Assembly (NCBI RefSeq): GCF_964340395.1 | Contig: NC_135558.1 | Location: 9,404,501-9,468,500, forward strand | Direction: 5' to 3' | DNA length: 64,000 nt | Source: Glandiceps talaboti | Lineage: Eukaryota > Hemichordata > Enteropneusta > Spengelidae | Translations under genes and position numbers: made by a program | In this document: positions 38,317-59,670 of the stretch, in pieces | Position numbering within the stretch: position 1 is the stretch's first letter | Layout of the letters: every line of letters starts with the position of its first letter | Notes under the pieces: model-generated | Databases searched by the model: none | What the model saw: only the letters and a program-made list of their open reading frames with translations | Told to the model about the DNA's origin: nothing

Positions 38317-40565
38317 GGTTGTGTCCGAAGTGAAAAGTGCTCTTGTGTTGACAGCTCTTCGGTGTTGTTTAGTTAGTTAAAATCTACGTAAAGAATCAGC
38401 CGAGGATTGTCAATGTTTTGTGGAAAGTTCATTACCGTACTTGTTGTGTGAACCCTTTTAGTCCCCTTTTCAACACAAAGACTATTTATTGTCTTTGCTA
38501 AGAAGTATTGTTTCTTAAAATACCGACACGCGCCTGTCATGAATAATTAATTATTTGTTGTTCAGTTTTGTCTTTGAACTTGTTAATTGCTTTACACATT
38601 GTGCTTCGATGTGATGTACAGTGGACATGCATTGAGAAAGCTGATTAGCGTTTCATACCCACGACGAGTTCGTTTTGTTGTTGACATTTCCTGTTTCAGC
38701 ATGGCTGCTTATTAAAACAAATTCCCGAAAATCACGGCAAGTCGTCGAGAAACGAAACTAAATGTGAAATCAACGGGATTAAAATTCCAACTTGTTATGA
38801 AAATAATCAAATTCAAGGCTAATACTAAAACGGTACGAGTCAGAAAACTTGTCAAGGGCGACACTATTGCTCGTTGGGAAAATGTAAACATTTGCCGCCG
38901 TCGTCTGTAATATGCAGCCCACAGAACTTCTGACCCCGGACTTCCGACTTCCCAGAATAAACACGAACAGAACCCTCGTTCATTTCATTACACAAGTATA
39001 ACAAATTTCATTTTTTTTGAATGTTGAAAGTGGAAAAAATGTTATGTGACAGTGAATTCAAAGTTCAGATGGATTTCCTTGACTTTTGATTGTCGTTTGA
39101 TAAAACACGGCCTTTGCAAATAAGATTAGCTACCCCTATCGAATGTCATTGTCGTCGAGTTGTAGCCGTACGAGTTCACACAGCATTGATCAGCTGCTCC
39201 TTTGTTTCTCCCCAATTCCCAAAAACCGTGTAAAACGTACTGCGAAGCGTGAAAATACGCTAAAACCTGACACGTACAGTAATATCGGGGGTCAAAATAA
39301 AAATGCATGACTTACCGTTTACTAGCCTGTGAATTTCTAATATGACAAAAACATTTCGACAGACAGCCTTTTATCAAATTCGTATCACCCGCCTAGCCTC
39401 GACTCGTCGCTGAGTTAATTGTTTTCCATTTGTTTGTTCGTTGGTTTGTACTTCCGGTGTCTTTTTCCTCACAAAAGTTGTATACTGCTGCTAGCTCGAG
39501 AAGCGAAGCTGACTCAAGACTGTAAACAGAGTTCACCAAACGTTTGCTATCTTTAGATGGTAAATAGAGAAAACGTTTTTACAGGTAACGAGCTCGGACC
39601 ATTTTCAACGAGATTAAAGTCCACGATCGTCACTGAAGATTATGTAGATACAGGCTTCTGCAGATTCTGAATCTGAGCGCACGTCCGCGTACGGAGTTGA
39701 TCGTGTTGCAAGTTGCAGACGACTCGTAACGAAGCGTTTACGATTTACGGTACTAAATTCCACTCAGTCTTAGTGTTGCTCTCGTGTTGCTGTAATTCAT
39801 TTCTGATGAGACTCGTCCCATGCGTCAGAATCGAGATCCGTGATCATTCCGTCAGCAAGCAGGACTGTTTATGTATTTGTTTGGCTATATATCATGTATA
39901 TACACACGAGCTATGATGCTCGGGACAAGTTTCAGTTGTGACGTCCCCTCTCACTCTGCTTTGGTTGGCTCACATTCAAAGAAAAATTTACCATGTATCT
40001 GATGCTCATTTAAAAAAAAATTATTTTGTTTTTAATTTAATTGTTTTTAATGGGTGGATCATTATGGGTGGATATTACATTGTACGGGGAGGTACTGATT
40101 TGGATACGGGGGGGGGGGGCATAAATTAAAGCAATGTGTACGCCAAAAAAAATTGTTGGTAATGGTATAGTGGAAAGTACAAACGTTTTCCTGGTCGGGA
40201 GTGGATAAATCATACACAATATTGGGTAGGGAGTGGGTCGGCGGGCAAGTTTAAACCCAGCAGGCGGGAGGGACATATCTGAGATAATAACAGCTAAGGG
40301 ACACCACCCCCACAATTTTTGGTGGGAGGGGAGGATTCTATTAAAAACATCATTTTTCATGTTTTTGGTCTGAAACAACATGTATTTAATGAAAACCACA
40401 AATCTGCCTATTGGCTGCACCTGAAAGGTATTTAAAAATGACACTGAACACTAAACATACATCTACTATTCATGTCACTCAAAGTTCATACATTTTCTGA
40501 TTATATTGGCATCTTCAGAATGATGGTGAGACAGTGAAAAACTGACAGACACAAGTGAAGATGAC
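38317..40565. promoter_or_regulatory. Divergent promoter region between the C2-PDZ-DH-PH gene and HENMT1
   Basis: This 2.2-kb gap separates two divergent start codons. It is richer in CG dinucleotides than the flanks (about 38320-39850), as expected of 5' regions. An ETS-type ACTTCCGG site lies at about 39450-39457. A noncoding first exon of HENMT1 probably lies within it but could not be placed. No TATA box was convincing. Confidence 0.45.
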
Positions 40566-43500
40566 ATGGCAGAGACAACAAAGACAGCAGCTAAAAGCCA
40601 CCATGAAAATGAAGATACCATGGGTGGACCTAAGTTTCGACCACCATTGTACAAACAGAGATATGACGCCGTGATAACACTAGCTAGAAAATGCCAACCA
40701 AAGAAGGTATTTAGTGCCAGTGATCTGATATGGGTATTGCTACATTATTATAACACTGTCACACATGTCATACACACACTACATAATACATACTACAGGA
40801 TTATTATATACTTTCATTTTCTGAAATAGCATTCTGTTTGAAATCTGTTGACAAGAAAAAAGGCAAACTTGATCTGAATACATTCTTGGACATTTTCATC
40901 TTGATTGCTGCTCTTGCAATACATCTACTGTCAAATCCTATTCAGAATCTCAAAATGAAATAGTCAGCTAGTCAAGTAGCACTGTTCAAAACTTTCAAAG
41001 TCAAATTTGGAGTGCAGAAAGAAAATTCCATAGCCCTCTAAGATATGACACTCATGCCACACTATCATCTAGCACTCAGTGGTTTAGAAGCTTGAACAAC
41101 ACAACGTATCAAAGCTTACAGTCTAATGCCCTCGCTGATATGTAATAACCCTCCTTCACATATGAACAATATGACAAATGATTCTTCACAGGTGCTGGAC
41201 ATGGGGTGTTCTGAATGTAAACTGATAAGACTTTTGAAGAATGAACCATATATTGAAGAGTTAACAGGAGTAGATGTAGATAGATCAGTGTTGGTACACA
41301 GAGAACATATCATTACACCATTGACTACAGATTATCTTTTTCCAAGGGATAATCCATTGACTGTGAGATTACTGCAAGGATCAGTGGCTGATTATGATAC
41401 AAGATTAGCAGATTATGATTTAGTAGCTTGTGTAGAACTGTAAGTATCAGTTGTCATAATTCCAATGGAAATTCCAAAAACTACAAGTTTAGAAAAACAA
41501 GATTAATGGTTGTTGGTATTTGTACTCTTTCAATCAGTATACAAATGTATAATTTTTTATTGTCATATAAAAAGCATGAAAACCTTACAACTCACACAGT
41601 TATATCATATACATTCTTAATTCACATCATGGATTTTTTTGTTCTACACCTACTGTTAATCAGCATAGAACACTTGGATCCACCTGTATTACAGGCCTTA
41701 CCTAGAGTGATATTTCATCAAATCCATCCAAAGGTAGTCGTTATCACTACTCCGAATGCAGACTTTAATGAGTTGTTTCCAGACTTCAAAGGATTCAGAC
41801 ATTGGGATCATAGATTTGAATGGACAAGACAAGAGTTTCAAGACTGGTGAGATGTTTTAAAGAAAGTCAGAATATATATCAATACTTCTTTATATTGAAG
41901 AGTTCATTATGTTGTTCTTCTAAATTCATTATGGGCTTCTATCTAATGATACTATGAATTCATTAATATTTCAGGTTAACTTGCAACTAGAATAATATTT
42001 GTTTATGCAAAACCCCTTGTGTCTTTATAAGACAACACACAAGAGGTGTAGATATCAAGTTATGAAAAGCTTTCCATCCAATCTGACATCATATCCAGAT
42101 CCTTTCATAGGTCACCTAAAAAAGTTATAAATGTTACTAAGCTAGTGTAGTGAGTGCTATGAATTGACAAGATCTCTATCCTTATTGTAAAGTTATAAAA
42201 TACATCAAATCATTTATCAAACATATAATCGCAGACGTAGATAATAATCATATCATTAAGTATTAAAAAGAACCATAAAAAATGATAAGGTGTTTGGTTT
42301 CTTTTGAACAACAGAATTGGTACACTTGAAGATCTTACAGCAAACAAGTACATTATCTTTATCATCATAATTTGACAGTTATTTTCACTATCACTGCAGG
42401 GGTAACTCAATAGCAAAGGAGCACAATTACACAGTCACATACTCAGGAGTTGGAAGTGGACCAGAAGGATCAGAACATCTTGGATACTGTTCACAGATAG
42501 CAATATTTACAAGAAATGAATTAGTAGAGACAGTGAGAAAAGACTCCGACTGTGGAATTCAATACAAAGTGGTAATGAAAAAACATAGTATTACATTACT
42601 GTGTTTTAAATTTTGATGTATTGTATTCCTAAGCCACCAATCAATATGAGTATATATAGCTGATAAAAAATTGCTTTGTTCTGCTGACATTTACACCTCT
42701 TTATATTTTGTTCTTATACAGTTACACACTTTAGATGTTTGTCACCATCTAACTTTACAATTTAAAAATACACAAGAAATAAAGGAAAAGATGTTAACAA
42801 AGGACTTCACATTTTTTTCAGCCTTTGTATCAGTTCTTATTAGTCTGCCCAGTACATGTTTATACACATTGTTTCTGTAATTTAAAATTTAATAGAATTT
42901 GTAACAGAAATCTATCACCATACGAGTAACTACTCACATACTATTATACTCTGTAGGTTGTGGAAGCTGTTCATCCATATAAGGAAAAAGTTCCACCTGA
43001 AGAAAAACTTTTACAAGAAGTGCAATATTACATAAGATTTCTCTCAAGAAACCAGGATAGAAATTCAAGTGATGAAGAATACACAGAAAGTGATAAAAAC
43101 TGTAATAGAACAACTATCCCTTTGGAATCATTGTTAAAGTTCAGAAAAGTTGGACAACTGTGTTCTAACGTAGACAAACTAAGGTATTTACCAGTATTGT
43201 TTAATATTTGGGTATATGGAAAGTGATTTCAACTTTATCATTTAAGTACCATAAACAAAATGTATATTTATGTGTGAAATGTGTATATTGTATTTTGTGT
43301 TATAGATCTTTATAAAATTATATATTAATGAAAGACTATCAGCATTCATATGTCTATATGTAGCCCCACATATGTAAAATATCAAATCCTGTTTACTATT
43401 CTTGTACTTCTAAACATCCATGTTAAGAATCTTAACCCAAAGTTTTGTTTAAGGATTCTAATAGATATAAGTAGACATAGATAAAAGTATGAGAATAAAG

Positions 43501-43822
43501 TGATCTATGTCTGACCATGCTTATAAAAGTTTCTGTACAGTCATCTCAATTTGTTTTATCTATTGTTTGTATCACACAGACAGAAATTTGTTACTGAAAT
43601 AATCTGTATCATAGACTTTCTTATCAATGTTGCAGGGAAATTCTAAGAAATGTAGATGATGTGCAATTGACTGAAGATGAGAAAAGCATAGTTTTAGACA
43701 TGGAATGGAGTGAAGATTCCAGTGGAGAGGATTATGAAGATATTGAAGGGTTTGACGATGATGAGGATCATCAATCAGAAGGCATGACTGATAACCACAT
43801 TGAAGAAGAGATTTGGGAATAA
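40566..43822 (+). CDS. HENMT1: Small RNA 2'-O-methyltransferase HENMT1 (HEN1 homolog), 6 exons
   Basis: Exons 40566-40706, 41192-41439, 41664-41846, 42400-42571, 42957-43183 and 43636-43822 join in phase to 1158 nt, 385 residues, close to the human length (about 393). HENMT1 methylates the 2'-OH of the 3'-terminal nucleotide of piRNAs, using SAM, and protects them in the germ line. Visible hallmarks: FRPPLYKQRY near the N-terminus; SAM motif VLDMGCSEC with GVDVD; the metal-binding E-x-x-E-H of VELIEHLDPP; TTPNADFN; the second metal-site His in DHRFEWTRQEF; and YSGVGSGPEG followed by GYCSQIAIF. The C-terminus is strongly acidic (EDSSGEDYEDIEGFDDDED). The stop codon falls in the first unit of a 27-bp minisatellite. 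It is divergent from the upstream gene. Identification is by recalled family motifs and is very likely. Confidence 0.94.
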
Positions 43823-43935
43823 TCCTTAATGTACAGGATTTGGTAATTATCCCGAGTATGGAAGATTTGGGAATAATCCTGACTATGGGAGATTTGGGAA
43901 TAATCCCGAGCATGGGAGATTTGGGAATAATCATG
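43812..43935. repeat. 27-bp minisatellite spanning the HENMT1 stop codon
   Basis: About five copies of GATTTGGGAATAATCC plus CGAGCATGGGA. The first copy supplies the last codons and the stop of HENMT1 (I-W-E-stop). The others lie in the 3' UTR. Confidence 0.85.
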
Positions 43936-45554
43936 AAGTATGCTCCAGCTACACTAATGACCACATGGGATCACCATGAGGGAGGAGATATTTTCTTCTG
44001 CACAAGGAACAATGTTAAAGCAGATATCCATTGCAGCTATACATTTACCAGTTGATGATAACAGAACAATGACTAAATGATATGGGAAATTCTTGAATCT
44101 TGAACTAGACTTGTGTTGACCATATAGAAGGAGACATTTAGTTATAATCTTGGAAATTGCAGTGATGATTTTAAGAAAGTATTTTTATAGAGTTTTATCC
44201 CATGTTCTTTCTGTCAAATATGCTTTTATTGCTCTTTCAACTTGAGGTTTTATGTGTAAAATACTTAAGTTATGTAACTTAGGAACTCACCTCTAGATCA
44301 TGTATCAGTGCTGTATGATCAGATTGATTCAGAAAAGGTTTTTAGTTTACTTTTTACATGTCTTATGAAAGTTATATAATTCAAAACCCAATGCTCATGT
44401 CACTGGTATGGCGAGTCTATTTCCTGGGGCAAATTGGCATCCTTTTTCGAATATTTTTCTGAAGTTAGCTTTAAAAAACTAACTCAACATTATATTTACT
44501 GAGTGTAAAGTTTTCCATAGAAATATGGGATTCATATAGGTCTCTCAATATGTCTTCATTTACCTCCATTTTCATCATTTGATTTCCAAGGCGACAATCA
44601 CCTGGAACAACAAAAATCAAAAACAAACTACACTAAAGCAATGGAAATAGAGATAGATAATAAAATCTAGCTGCTTTCTACACATCAGATTGATGACAAT
44701 GTAGAAGTTGACAAAATACAAAATCAGGTAGCCAAGATTCTTGAGGACAGAGAGAAAATGTTTTCTCAAATAATCTCACCTCTAGAGTGAATTGCCACAC
44801 TCAATAATTATATTTGATGTACTGTGTATACATAAATTATTATTTTCAAAGATAAGCAGCAGATCATATACTCAGCCCGATTATTTACTTGTTTCCCATT
44901 TTCCTCTGTCTACAGGACAAATCACAATTACTACTTTGTGAATTGGGAAATTTTATTTCTTTAAGTATCAATGTAGATCATTGATTATAAATTTGTTTAT
45001 TTGCATTAAACAAAGATATCGTTTTTGCCAAAAATACCTTCATGAAGTTTATTGATGTTCACACATAAACTTAGTCAATTTTTTTCTCATTTTAGTTTTG
45101 TTTTTTGTAGAATTTTTAATTATATTTAGGGAATTACACTTATATGGCTTCAAAGCTATTTCCACCATAATAAAGCAAATACACTATATTGATGCTGGTA
45201 TCAAATGTAATTTCTACCCAGTCAAAGAATTTTTTTAAGCAAAACCAAAATTTTCATCTTAAATCAACAAGGGTGTACTATCTGATGATGTTGACAAGAC
45301 ATCAGTGAGAATCTGGGATATGCTTCCAAATAAATGTTTTGACTCTCTGATAAGAAATTTTCATTTGATATTATGAACTGGGCATCCATGAACAATCATT
45401 TGCATTATGATACTGGTATTTTCACCGATTAGATGATCCACAGGACTATATGCTGTCCTCACATAGCAGCAAACATGTCTACATGTACGTCTCCTTGGTC
45501 TCCAAGTGATTATATATATCTAACTTCAAAGCACTACGCACTTCTCCATACTAG
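43936..45554. other. Convergent intergenic region with both 3' UTRs
   Basis: AT-rich sequence between the convergent stop codons of HENMT1 and the minus-strand crystallin-like gene. AATAAA on plus at about 44659-44664 is a possible HENMT1 poly(A) signal. The dispersed repeat shared with 12390-12525 lies at 45265-45415. No other gene seen. Confidence 0.5.
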
Positions 45555-48500
45555 TTATCCCTCAACAAGTTTCTGAGCCATTTCAAGTAGGTTTTGGTGA
45601 CAGGATGTCTTCTGTTTCCACTCTTCTGGAATGCATCCCAAACCTCCCTGTAAATTAGATAACATATTTATCTATGTTTACATCAGTGTTACAGTCTTCC
45701 CTTTGTCTTCTATGATAGTCTAAGACATGTCTATTTTGACAATATATGACATTAGTATTATGATGCACTTGATAACAATAAGATTAAGATGTATTGTTTT
45801 CAAAATGAATTATTATGACAATGATAGCTTCCATACAGACACCTAACTCCAGTTGAAAATATCTATTCAGACTTATTTGGTTCTGTAGAAAATGTCTTGG
45901 GACCAATTTAAGAATGGGTTTGACAGCAAAAATCATATTAGGGTGTTTATTTCTGAGGTATATATGTCCATATTTCGTGGATAAGAGTCTCGTTCCTGCC
46001 ATCAAACTTGGAAATAAGGTGCTCATCTAAAATTTCAGTATCAAGGGATGGTCTTTAACTTCTTAGTTCAATTTTAACATGAATGTGATTTGCTTGATCC
46101 ATGTATCTACTAATTACAAGGAGTTGGGTATCAGTATATTATGTTTACCCACCTCAGCTGCTTTACAAGCTCCTATAAACATGGCTCTACTACAGTTGTC
46201 ACCTCCTGCACAGAGTGTACCTCGTACAGCTGACACATAGTTACTGTATGTCAAGAGACCATGGACAGCTGTCTGGAATACTCCAGGGTAACCTGAACAT
46301 GAAAGAAAGACCAGGAAAAACTACTCATTTAGTCATAGACAGTTAGTTAATGGAAGGTTTTCTGATACCTCTAGTACAAGTCCAAGCCTACTTAGTGGAT
46401 ATAACATGACACTTTTTGGGTAGCCATCTGTTATTTCAAAGTTATCTGAGGCAAAGCTGAGGGTTGGTGGCATTGTGAGTTAACAAGATTGTTGACAGTG
46501 TCGTTGAAATGATGAACAAATAGAAGATAGTTTCATTGGGATTAACAAGTTTGAGGACAGTTTCAGTGTGTAGAAGTGTCCCGGATTGAGAGCAAGGTTG
46601 ATGGAGACAAGATGGATAGTACTATAACATTTATTAAAGTTAAGACCCAGGTTCCACTTTGGAATTGTTATGTGACAGAGCAAAAGAAAAAAATAGTCCA
46701 TATAATCTTTATGGTTACATTGGTAAATAACATACCAGAACCTGGGAATGGATCCCTGGTGAATGGATGAACAGACTCGTAGACAGCTGTGTTCAACACA
46801 TGTTCAACCCGTAGTTCAATTTCATCACCATGTTTGGTGCTGGTGAAGTGCCAGATTTCGGTTGGAAATTATGATCAAGTGAAGCACAAGTAAACATATT
46901 GTTTTCGATCTTGATTTCTAGTTTACAAGCTAAACCACTCACATCATTTTCTCAACATTTCGATTTAGACTTTTTAGACGATTTAGACTCGATCTTTATT
47001 TACTTCATAAAAGAAGAAAGGCATAATTATAAGTATGATCAATTATGGACAGGTTATGTGAAGTAATATTTGTACATCATATTTCAATAATTTGCACGAA
47101 ATATTTTTTATAAACCTACCACATGCAATCCCAAAATCTCTGCCAGCATTGTCGTGTGATTTATCTGTTTCCTTGAGTACATTTTCTAGATGTTTCACAA
47201 CTTGTGCATCTGCCATGCTGTTGCTACTTTTCAATGTATGCATCAAGGTATCTATTGCTTTCGGGTCTTCACCATGCAATATATATTGCTCAAGCAGCCT
47301 GTTGGATAAAAAAGACCGACTTGTAATCACTGATAGATGCATCGCATACTATATCTTAATACCAGCGAATGGTTTTACAACTCTGGTCACTATTAGAGTA
47401 CATACAAATATATGTTTATAGTGGTGTGAGCTGTCGAATATTTTGTCCCACTATCCCAGAAATCTTCATTCCTGTGTTGATCCACCTGCGTACACAGGGG
47501 CACGTATTATTGCTTAGATTGCCGTTCCTGTTGCTACAAATGTATCAATCTCTGTACTAGTAGATATAATACGTGTTATTCTCACAAGTAGGAAATAATA
47601 GTAAAAACGTTGTTATATTTAGCCCGTAGACAGCAACAATCTAAGGAACACCACACACCCCTATGCCTGTGTACGCATGTATGTTAACATGTGCATGCGA
47701 TTGCCCAATCTGATTAAAATCCGATGTAGATGTCGGCTAATCATTCATTGCAATTTTACCTTCGTTATTTTGCTTGAATTGACCTTCGTAGTACATGTTT
47801 ACGTTTTTAGCCTGATCGCCTTCTGGCGAAGGTCAATTCAAGCAAAATAACGAAGGTTTGGAATAATGAATAAATTTACGTCACAACAGTTTCTTGTCAG
47901 GTTCCAAATTTTGGTATCTCGTTCCGCAGACTGACGTAAAAATTCACCACATTACGTACCTTGCACCCGCTAAACCAAAAGCTATAGCTTCTGTATTTGT
48001 AGAAGTAACTTTTATAATTTTCCGAGCTTTAGCCAACATTTCAGGTTGTCCTGCGTATTTAGCAACTACTGGGATAATAGCAGTCGTAGTATGCATGTCT
48101 GTTCCCTTTTCATCCCCTTAAATGATACGAGTGGAAATAGGAATATTACTTTAATAACTTCAACATCTTACTGTTAATTGTTAAAGTGGTGGATCGCCAG
48201 GAATGTGTAATTTTTATTTTGAAGTTTTGATTATTAAAACAAACAGTTACTTTACTACTTTTTCTTCAAAAAAATAAAACAATGTCAAAGAACACAGACC
48301 AAATCCATGTTTGTAACTTGTTAATAAAAACATCAAAGAATTAAAAATAAAAATTATGTGCAAAAACTTTTGTTACTGTCCGTACAGGAAGTGAAACTTG
48401 ATCAAAACTTGTAAGGGTTATCAGAGCGCCACCAACGGATGCTTTTTACAACAGAAAACATTCTATATATATGATAAGAATGATTTCCAAAGAAATAGTG

Positions 48501-50713
48501 GTGATTTGTCCAGATATTCAAGATACATCCTCATATATTACTGACTCACAATACGTTAGGTCAGTCCACTTCAACATGCTAAGCCTTCTATTATTAGTTG
48601 CAAAGGGCACAATGATCAGAACGATGTTGCTGGCACTCGTGACTCAAAGAGTTTCCTTATCATTGAAACCCATCTGTCGTGATACCATGGCAGTAAAGTA
48701 CATGGTTATATATACTTCCATGTTCATAATAACTAGTACTGCTATATTGCTCTTTCCTGTTCTATACAATTCTAATCATAGCATCATAGATTTCCAAGTA
48801 GTGTTAGGTTTTAGCTCATAGAAGGGTTAATCATGAAACGTCAGCTATCTGTCACTTCATTGAACTGAGGATATTTGATCTCAACAACATATGTGTCGTT
48901 CATTCAAGGACATTTTTGACAAAACAAAATATATATATATATATATATATATACCTGTTACAGGGTCAGTTTTGTATTTGCTTAAGAAGGTTTTAATAGG
49001 TCCTGGTGTCCAGGGTCCATGTTTTGGATAACCTTCCTCGTTCTTGGCTTTTTCACACTCTGACCCTGGTCCATAGTAGTTAAACAAACGTTCGGAGTAG
49101 TCTGCTATGTCGATATCTAAGTAGGAATGAATCAAAATACAAGCCACTGTTTTTGATGTAATAAATATTACTTTCTATGACATGACAGGTTAATAGATGC
49201 TGCAATTTGAACAACTCGAGGTTGCAATGCTGTTGACACGACAAGAATATTTCTGAAACATGCACACACAAGTGCGATATACCAGTATTTATATACGTTA
49301 CCTGTACAATTCATACCAGCACTGTCAGATGCCAAAATAACTTCGCTGTCAAAAATAACAGTGGAGAGTTTTGAATTCGTGACATTGAGTGACCATTTGA
49401 ACTGTCAATATCGAATGTTATATTTGAAATAATCTTTAAATCGTGAATTTCATTTTCAATTGGTCACTTATTAATGTCATTGAAATGATCGTGCTTCTAA
49501 TGAATAGTGCTACATCATGTATGTATTGAAAAGATTACAACCAACATAATTGGCGTTTGTGTCAACGTATCAGAGTCCATGCACCAAATCATGTTGTAAA
49601 CTTTGCAGCTTACAACACTCACTAGTTCCGGTTTTGCATTTGTATAAAACGGTAGGAAGTAAATGATCTTTCAAAAAAATTGAGCATTTGGATCAAACTA
49701 TCTCATACAAAATTTACAGCTTGTAACCAATACATTGGTTTCTACTTCAGCGACCTTGCCAAGTCCTTGGGGTGATCCGCGAACTGATGAAGTTGAGATA
49801 CAATCGAAAACACGAAAATAATCTATAACATAATTAGTTGAAATTTATGGACCCGCAAACCAATTTTTTTTAAAAGGTAAACCATGCACTCTGGTGTTGA
49901 TTTTCTAGACATACCATTCTGTTCCACAAGAGACTCTAGCGCTATGAATGTTTGGTCACCATACAAACTTGTTCTTCCTGTCTCGATGGAGTAAAATGGA
50001 CAAGCCGATAGTGCGTGGAATTCAGGATTATCTTCTTTCTTCAACTCATTTTCCATATCTTCCGGTTTATATATCCAGTGTAACGGTTGGCCTGATATGA
50101 CAAACATAATTTATGTATTTCATATACGACATCGTTTACTATTATAACCGCATTTGTAACAACCCGTTCTTGTTTGATACACACAACATATATACATAAC
50201 GTAAATCGTCATAATCATGGTGTACACTCAGTAGCCGTGTTTGCATATTGATATGCTATAATGGTGTATTATAAAACATGTTTGCTCATTCTTCCGAACG
50301 ACACGTTGACTACCTGTAACCTGTTCTATCTCTGTATATGATTGTTTAGTCTCTAGAGCAAGACATGTGAACGTACCCAAAATAAAGGAAGCCGGCTTAG
50401 AAGTCTGCCCATGCACAATATTTTCAGTATCAATCTAACAACCTCTAGGCCATATATAATATACGGAGTGTCTCGTGACCGGCGCCTGTCAGCAGACTCG
50501 GCCATATATATATATATGCAGTTTACACCGAGAATTGACACAAAAAATGCAAATGTTGTCACCGTTATTGTGACCAAAAAAACACCATATAATATCTAAC
50601 AAATACATGTTCTCTAGTGCTTATAACATCGTCAAAGCTGACTTACAAGCAGCATCAGCAACTATGGCACCCACCACAGCGGCAACAGCACGAGATTTAG
50701 CTTCAGAATTCAT
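45555..50713 (-). CDS. J1-crystallin/selenoprotein-J-like protein, ADP-ribosylglycohydrolase fold (minus-strand paralog, 7 exons)
   Basis: Exons in transcript order 50713-50647, 50091-49915, 49116-48955, 48116-47960, 47298-47120, 46292-46153, 45647-45555 join in phase to 975 nt, 324 residues. The start MNSEAKSRAVAAVVGA matches the J1-crystallin N-terminus as I recall it, followed by ADAACQPLHWIY. Other marks are GRTSLYGDQ, VVAKYAGQPEML and LCAGGDNCSRAMFIGAC. The last corresponds in position to the Asp-containing metal-binding motif of ADP-ribosylglycohydrolases. There is no signal peptide, so it is probably cytosolic. The family includes jellyfish lens J1-crystallins and the Sec-containing SelJ of fishes; no in-frame TGA occurs in this model. 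Enzyme activity is unproven for the family, and the substrate here is unknown. It is head to head with its paralog at 51826. Confidence 0.9.
47500..47665. repeat. Dispersed repeat shared with 62213-62395
   Basis: Both copies have GGCACGTATTATTGC (or GGCATG), GCTACAAATGTATCAATCTC, TAGGAATA-like words and GTTGTTATATTTAG in the same order. The copy here is in the crystallin-like gene's intron; the other is near the lipase gene. No frame is conserved. Confidence 0.7.
47759..47856. repeat. Perfect 30-bp inverted repeat with 38-bp loop
   Basis: The arms at 47759-47788 and 47827-47856 are exact inverse complements (left arm starts CCTTCGTTATTTTGC). It lies in the intron between exons 47960-48116 and 47120-47298. 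The arm ends CCTTCG/CGAAGG are themselves partly repeated. No target duplication seen. Confidence 0.88.
48929..48952. repeat. (AT)n microsatellite abutting a splice donor
   Basis: About 12 AT units begin directly at the GT donor of the exon 48955-49116 on the minus strand (donor GTATATAT). Confidence 0.9.
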
Positions 50714-51825
50714 ACTGGGTGATTTCTAACCACATACAACGGGCGACAACAGCTTTCAACCGGAAGCATCGACTTCTCCCTTGTGATTCACGTGATAAAA
50801 ACTCATTTTGGACTTTGAGCCAATCCATGAGTGCGAGCACAGGCACGTGTCAACTCAGGATTGTCGTTTTTGTGACAATATATCAAAAAAGTACTTATTA
50901 GAGAGATAAAATGACCAAGCCACCAAGCCACACGTCTATAAAATCGATATTTCTATATGCCTATTTGTTGTAATTTGTGTGACATGCATGCGGACAGTGA
51001 AATATTAGTGACTGGTCTATCTATGGACCAAGCAAATATTCACTCGCACTGTCTTTTTCAACCCGATTGCGTAATAGGTCGGTACGGTGGAATCTTACAT
51101 TTAAGACAATTTGTTGCTCCATGTGCAATACTTGTAACATCGATGATCATGGATGCATTAACATCGATCAATGTCGCATTGAAGGGCCGATGGATGTATT
51201 TTTAAGTGACCCTGACCTCAGGCGCAGGCCTCGGACAGCTGACGATACGATCGGTGTTCAAGCTTGGGTGTTCAAGATCTTTCAGAAAAGTTACCAGTTC
51301 CCGTTTGGGGGCGTGGCCGTGTCTGTACGTGAGGGATTCCCCGAGCCTCGATATGAATAAATTCGAGCCCTATTAATAATGTCATTTGCATACACATTGA
51401 TAGAAGGCTGTGTAAACATCAGAGTACCACAGACAAGGAAGTCGGTACGATCAGTCACAGTCACTTTAAAAAGCATTATCATGATCTCAGTATTTATGTT
51501 TTTGTTATTTTCGTTATTATTTGCCATTTGTGTCCTTTTTTAGCCTCACCATTTTCATTTTCACAGAGGCGACCATGATGCACGTGATGACATTTATTGG
51601 GTTTTCCCCTGACGTAATTCCGGTGTCGATAAGCTGACCGTACAGAGCAGGGTACAGAGTGAAACCAAAAGATACTACAGTATTTACGGCCAGGGGATAG
51701 GAGGAAAGCATCAAGCACTGTTTCGTGTGTTGAAGAGGGAGACGTACTTCACAAGTTCAGTGACCCACATACATTGTCACGTCATCACTGAATTTGTATT
51801 GTCATCGTGATATTGACTTTGTGTG
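50714..51825. promoter_or_regulatory. Shared bidirectional promoter region of the two crystallin-like genes
   Basis: The two start codons lie 1.1 kb apart, pointing away from each other. An ETS-type CCGGAAG at 50760-50766 is about 50 bp upstream of the minus-strand start. No TATA box was convincing on either side. Noncoding otherwise. Confidence 0.45.
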
Positions 51826-59230
<7,405 letters not shown>

Positions 59231-59664
59231 ATTCAGTGAAAGGCTGATATCAGGCTCAGTATGAAATGTTAAGAAATAACTCCTTCATTGTAACCTTGTC
59301 AAAGGACATATACAGGGTATATTTGCTGCTTTATGGAGCACTCATTGGATGGTATCATTAGTACTCTTGGTAGCACTACATAGAATTTTTTGCAAGTTTC
59401 GATCATAGACAGTGGATCCTCCCCTTAACTGTCTCAGTTTCATTAATTCTTGCCCGTTTAAAAGTACACCAAACCTGTACTAGAACCAAAATTTTGAGAT
59501 AATACTTGCAGTCACAGCTACAGGAGTCCATCATTTAACTACTGTAACCTACTAGTATTTCAGATTTAGTTTAATAGTATAGAGCACAATTACAGGCATA
59601 ACAGGGTATTCGAAAATCTGTGTTTTTGAAAAGCATATAATGTAAGATTAGGGTATTTTTACAA

Positions 59665-59670
59665 AATAAA
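59665..59670 (+). promoter_or_regulatory. Probable poly(A) signal of the plus-strand crystallin-like gene
   Basis: AATAAA 435 bases after the stop codon, in an AT-rich context followed by T-rich sequence. The first good signal downstream. Confidence 0.55.

Noticed and set aside
41428-41663. In-frame upstream extension of HENMT1 exon 3
   Set aside because: It crosses an intron; the CAG acceptor at 41661-41663 restores the conserved VELIEHLD join exactly.
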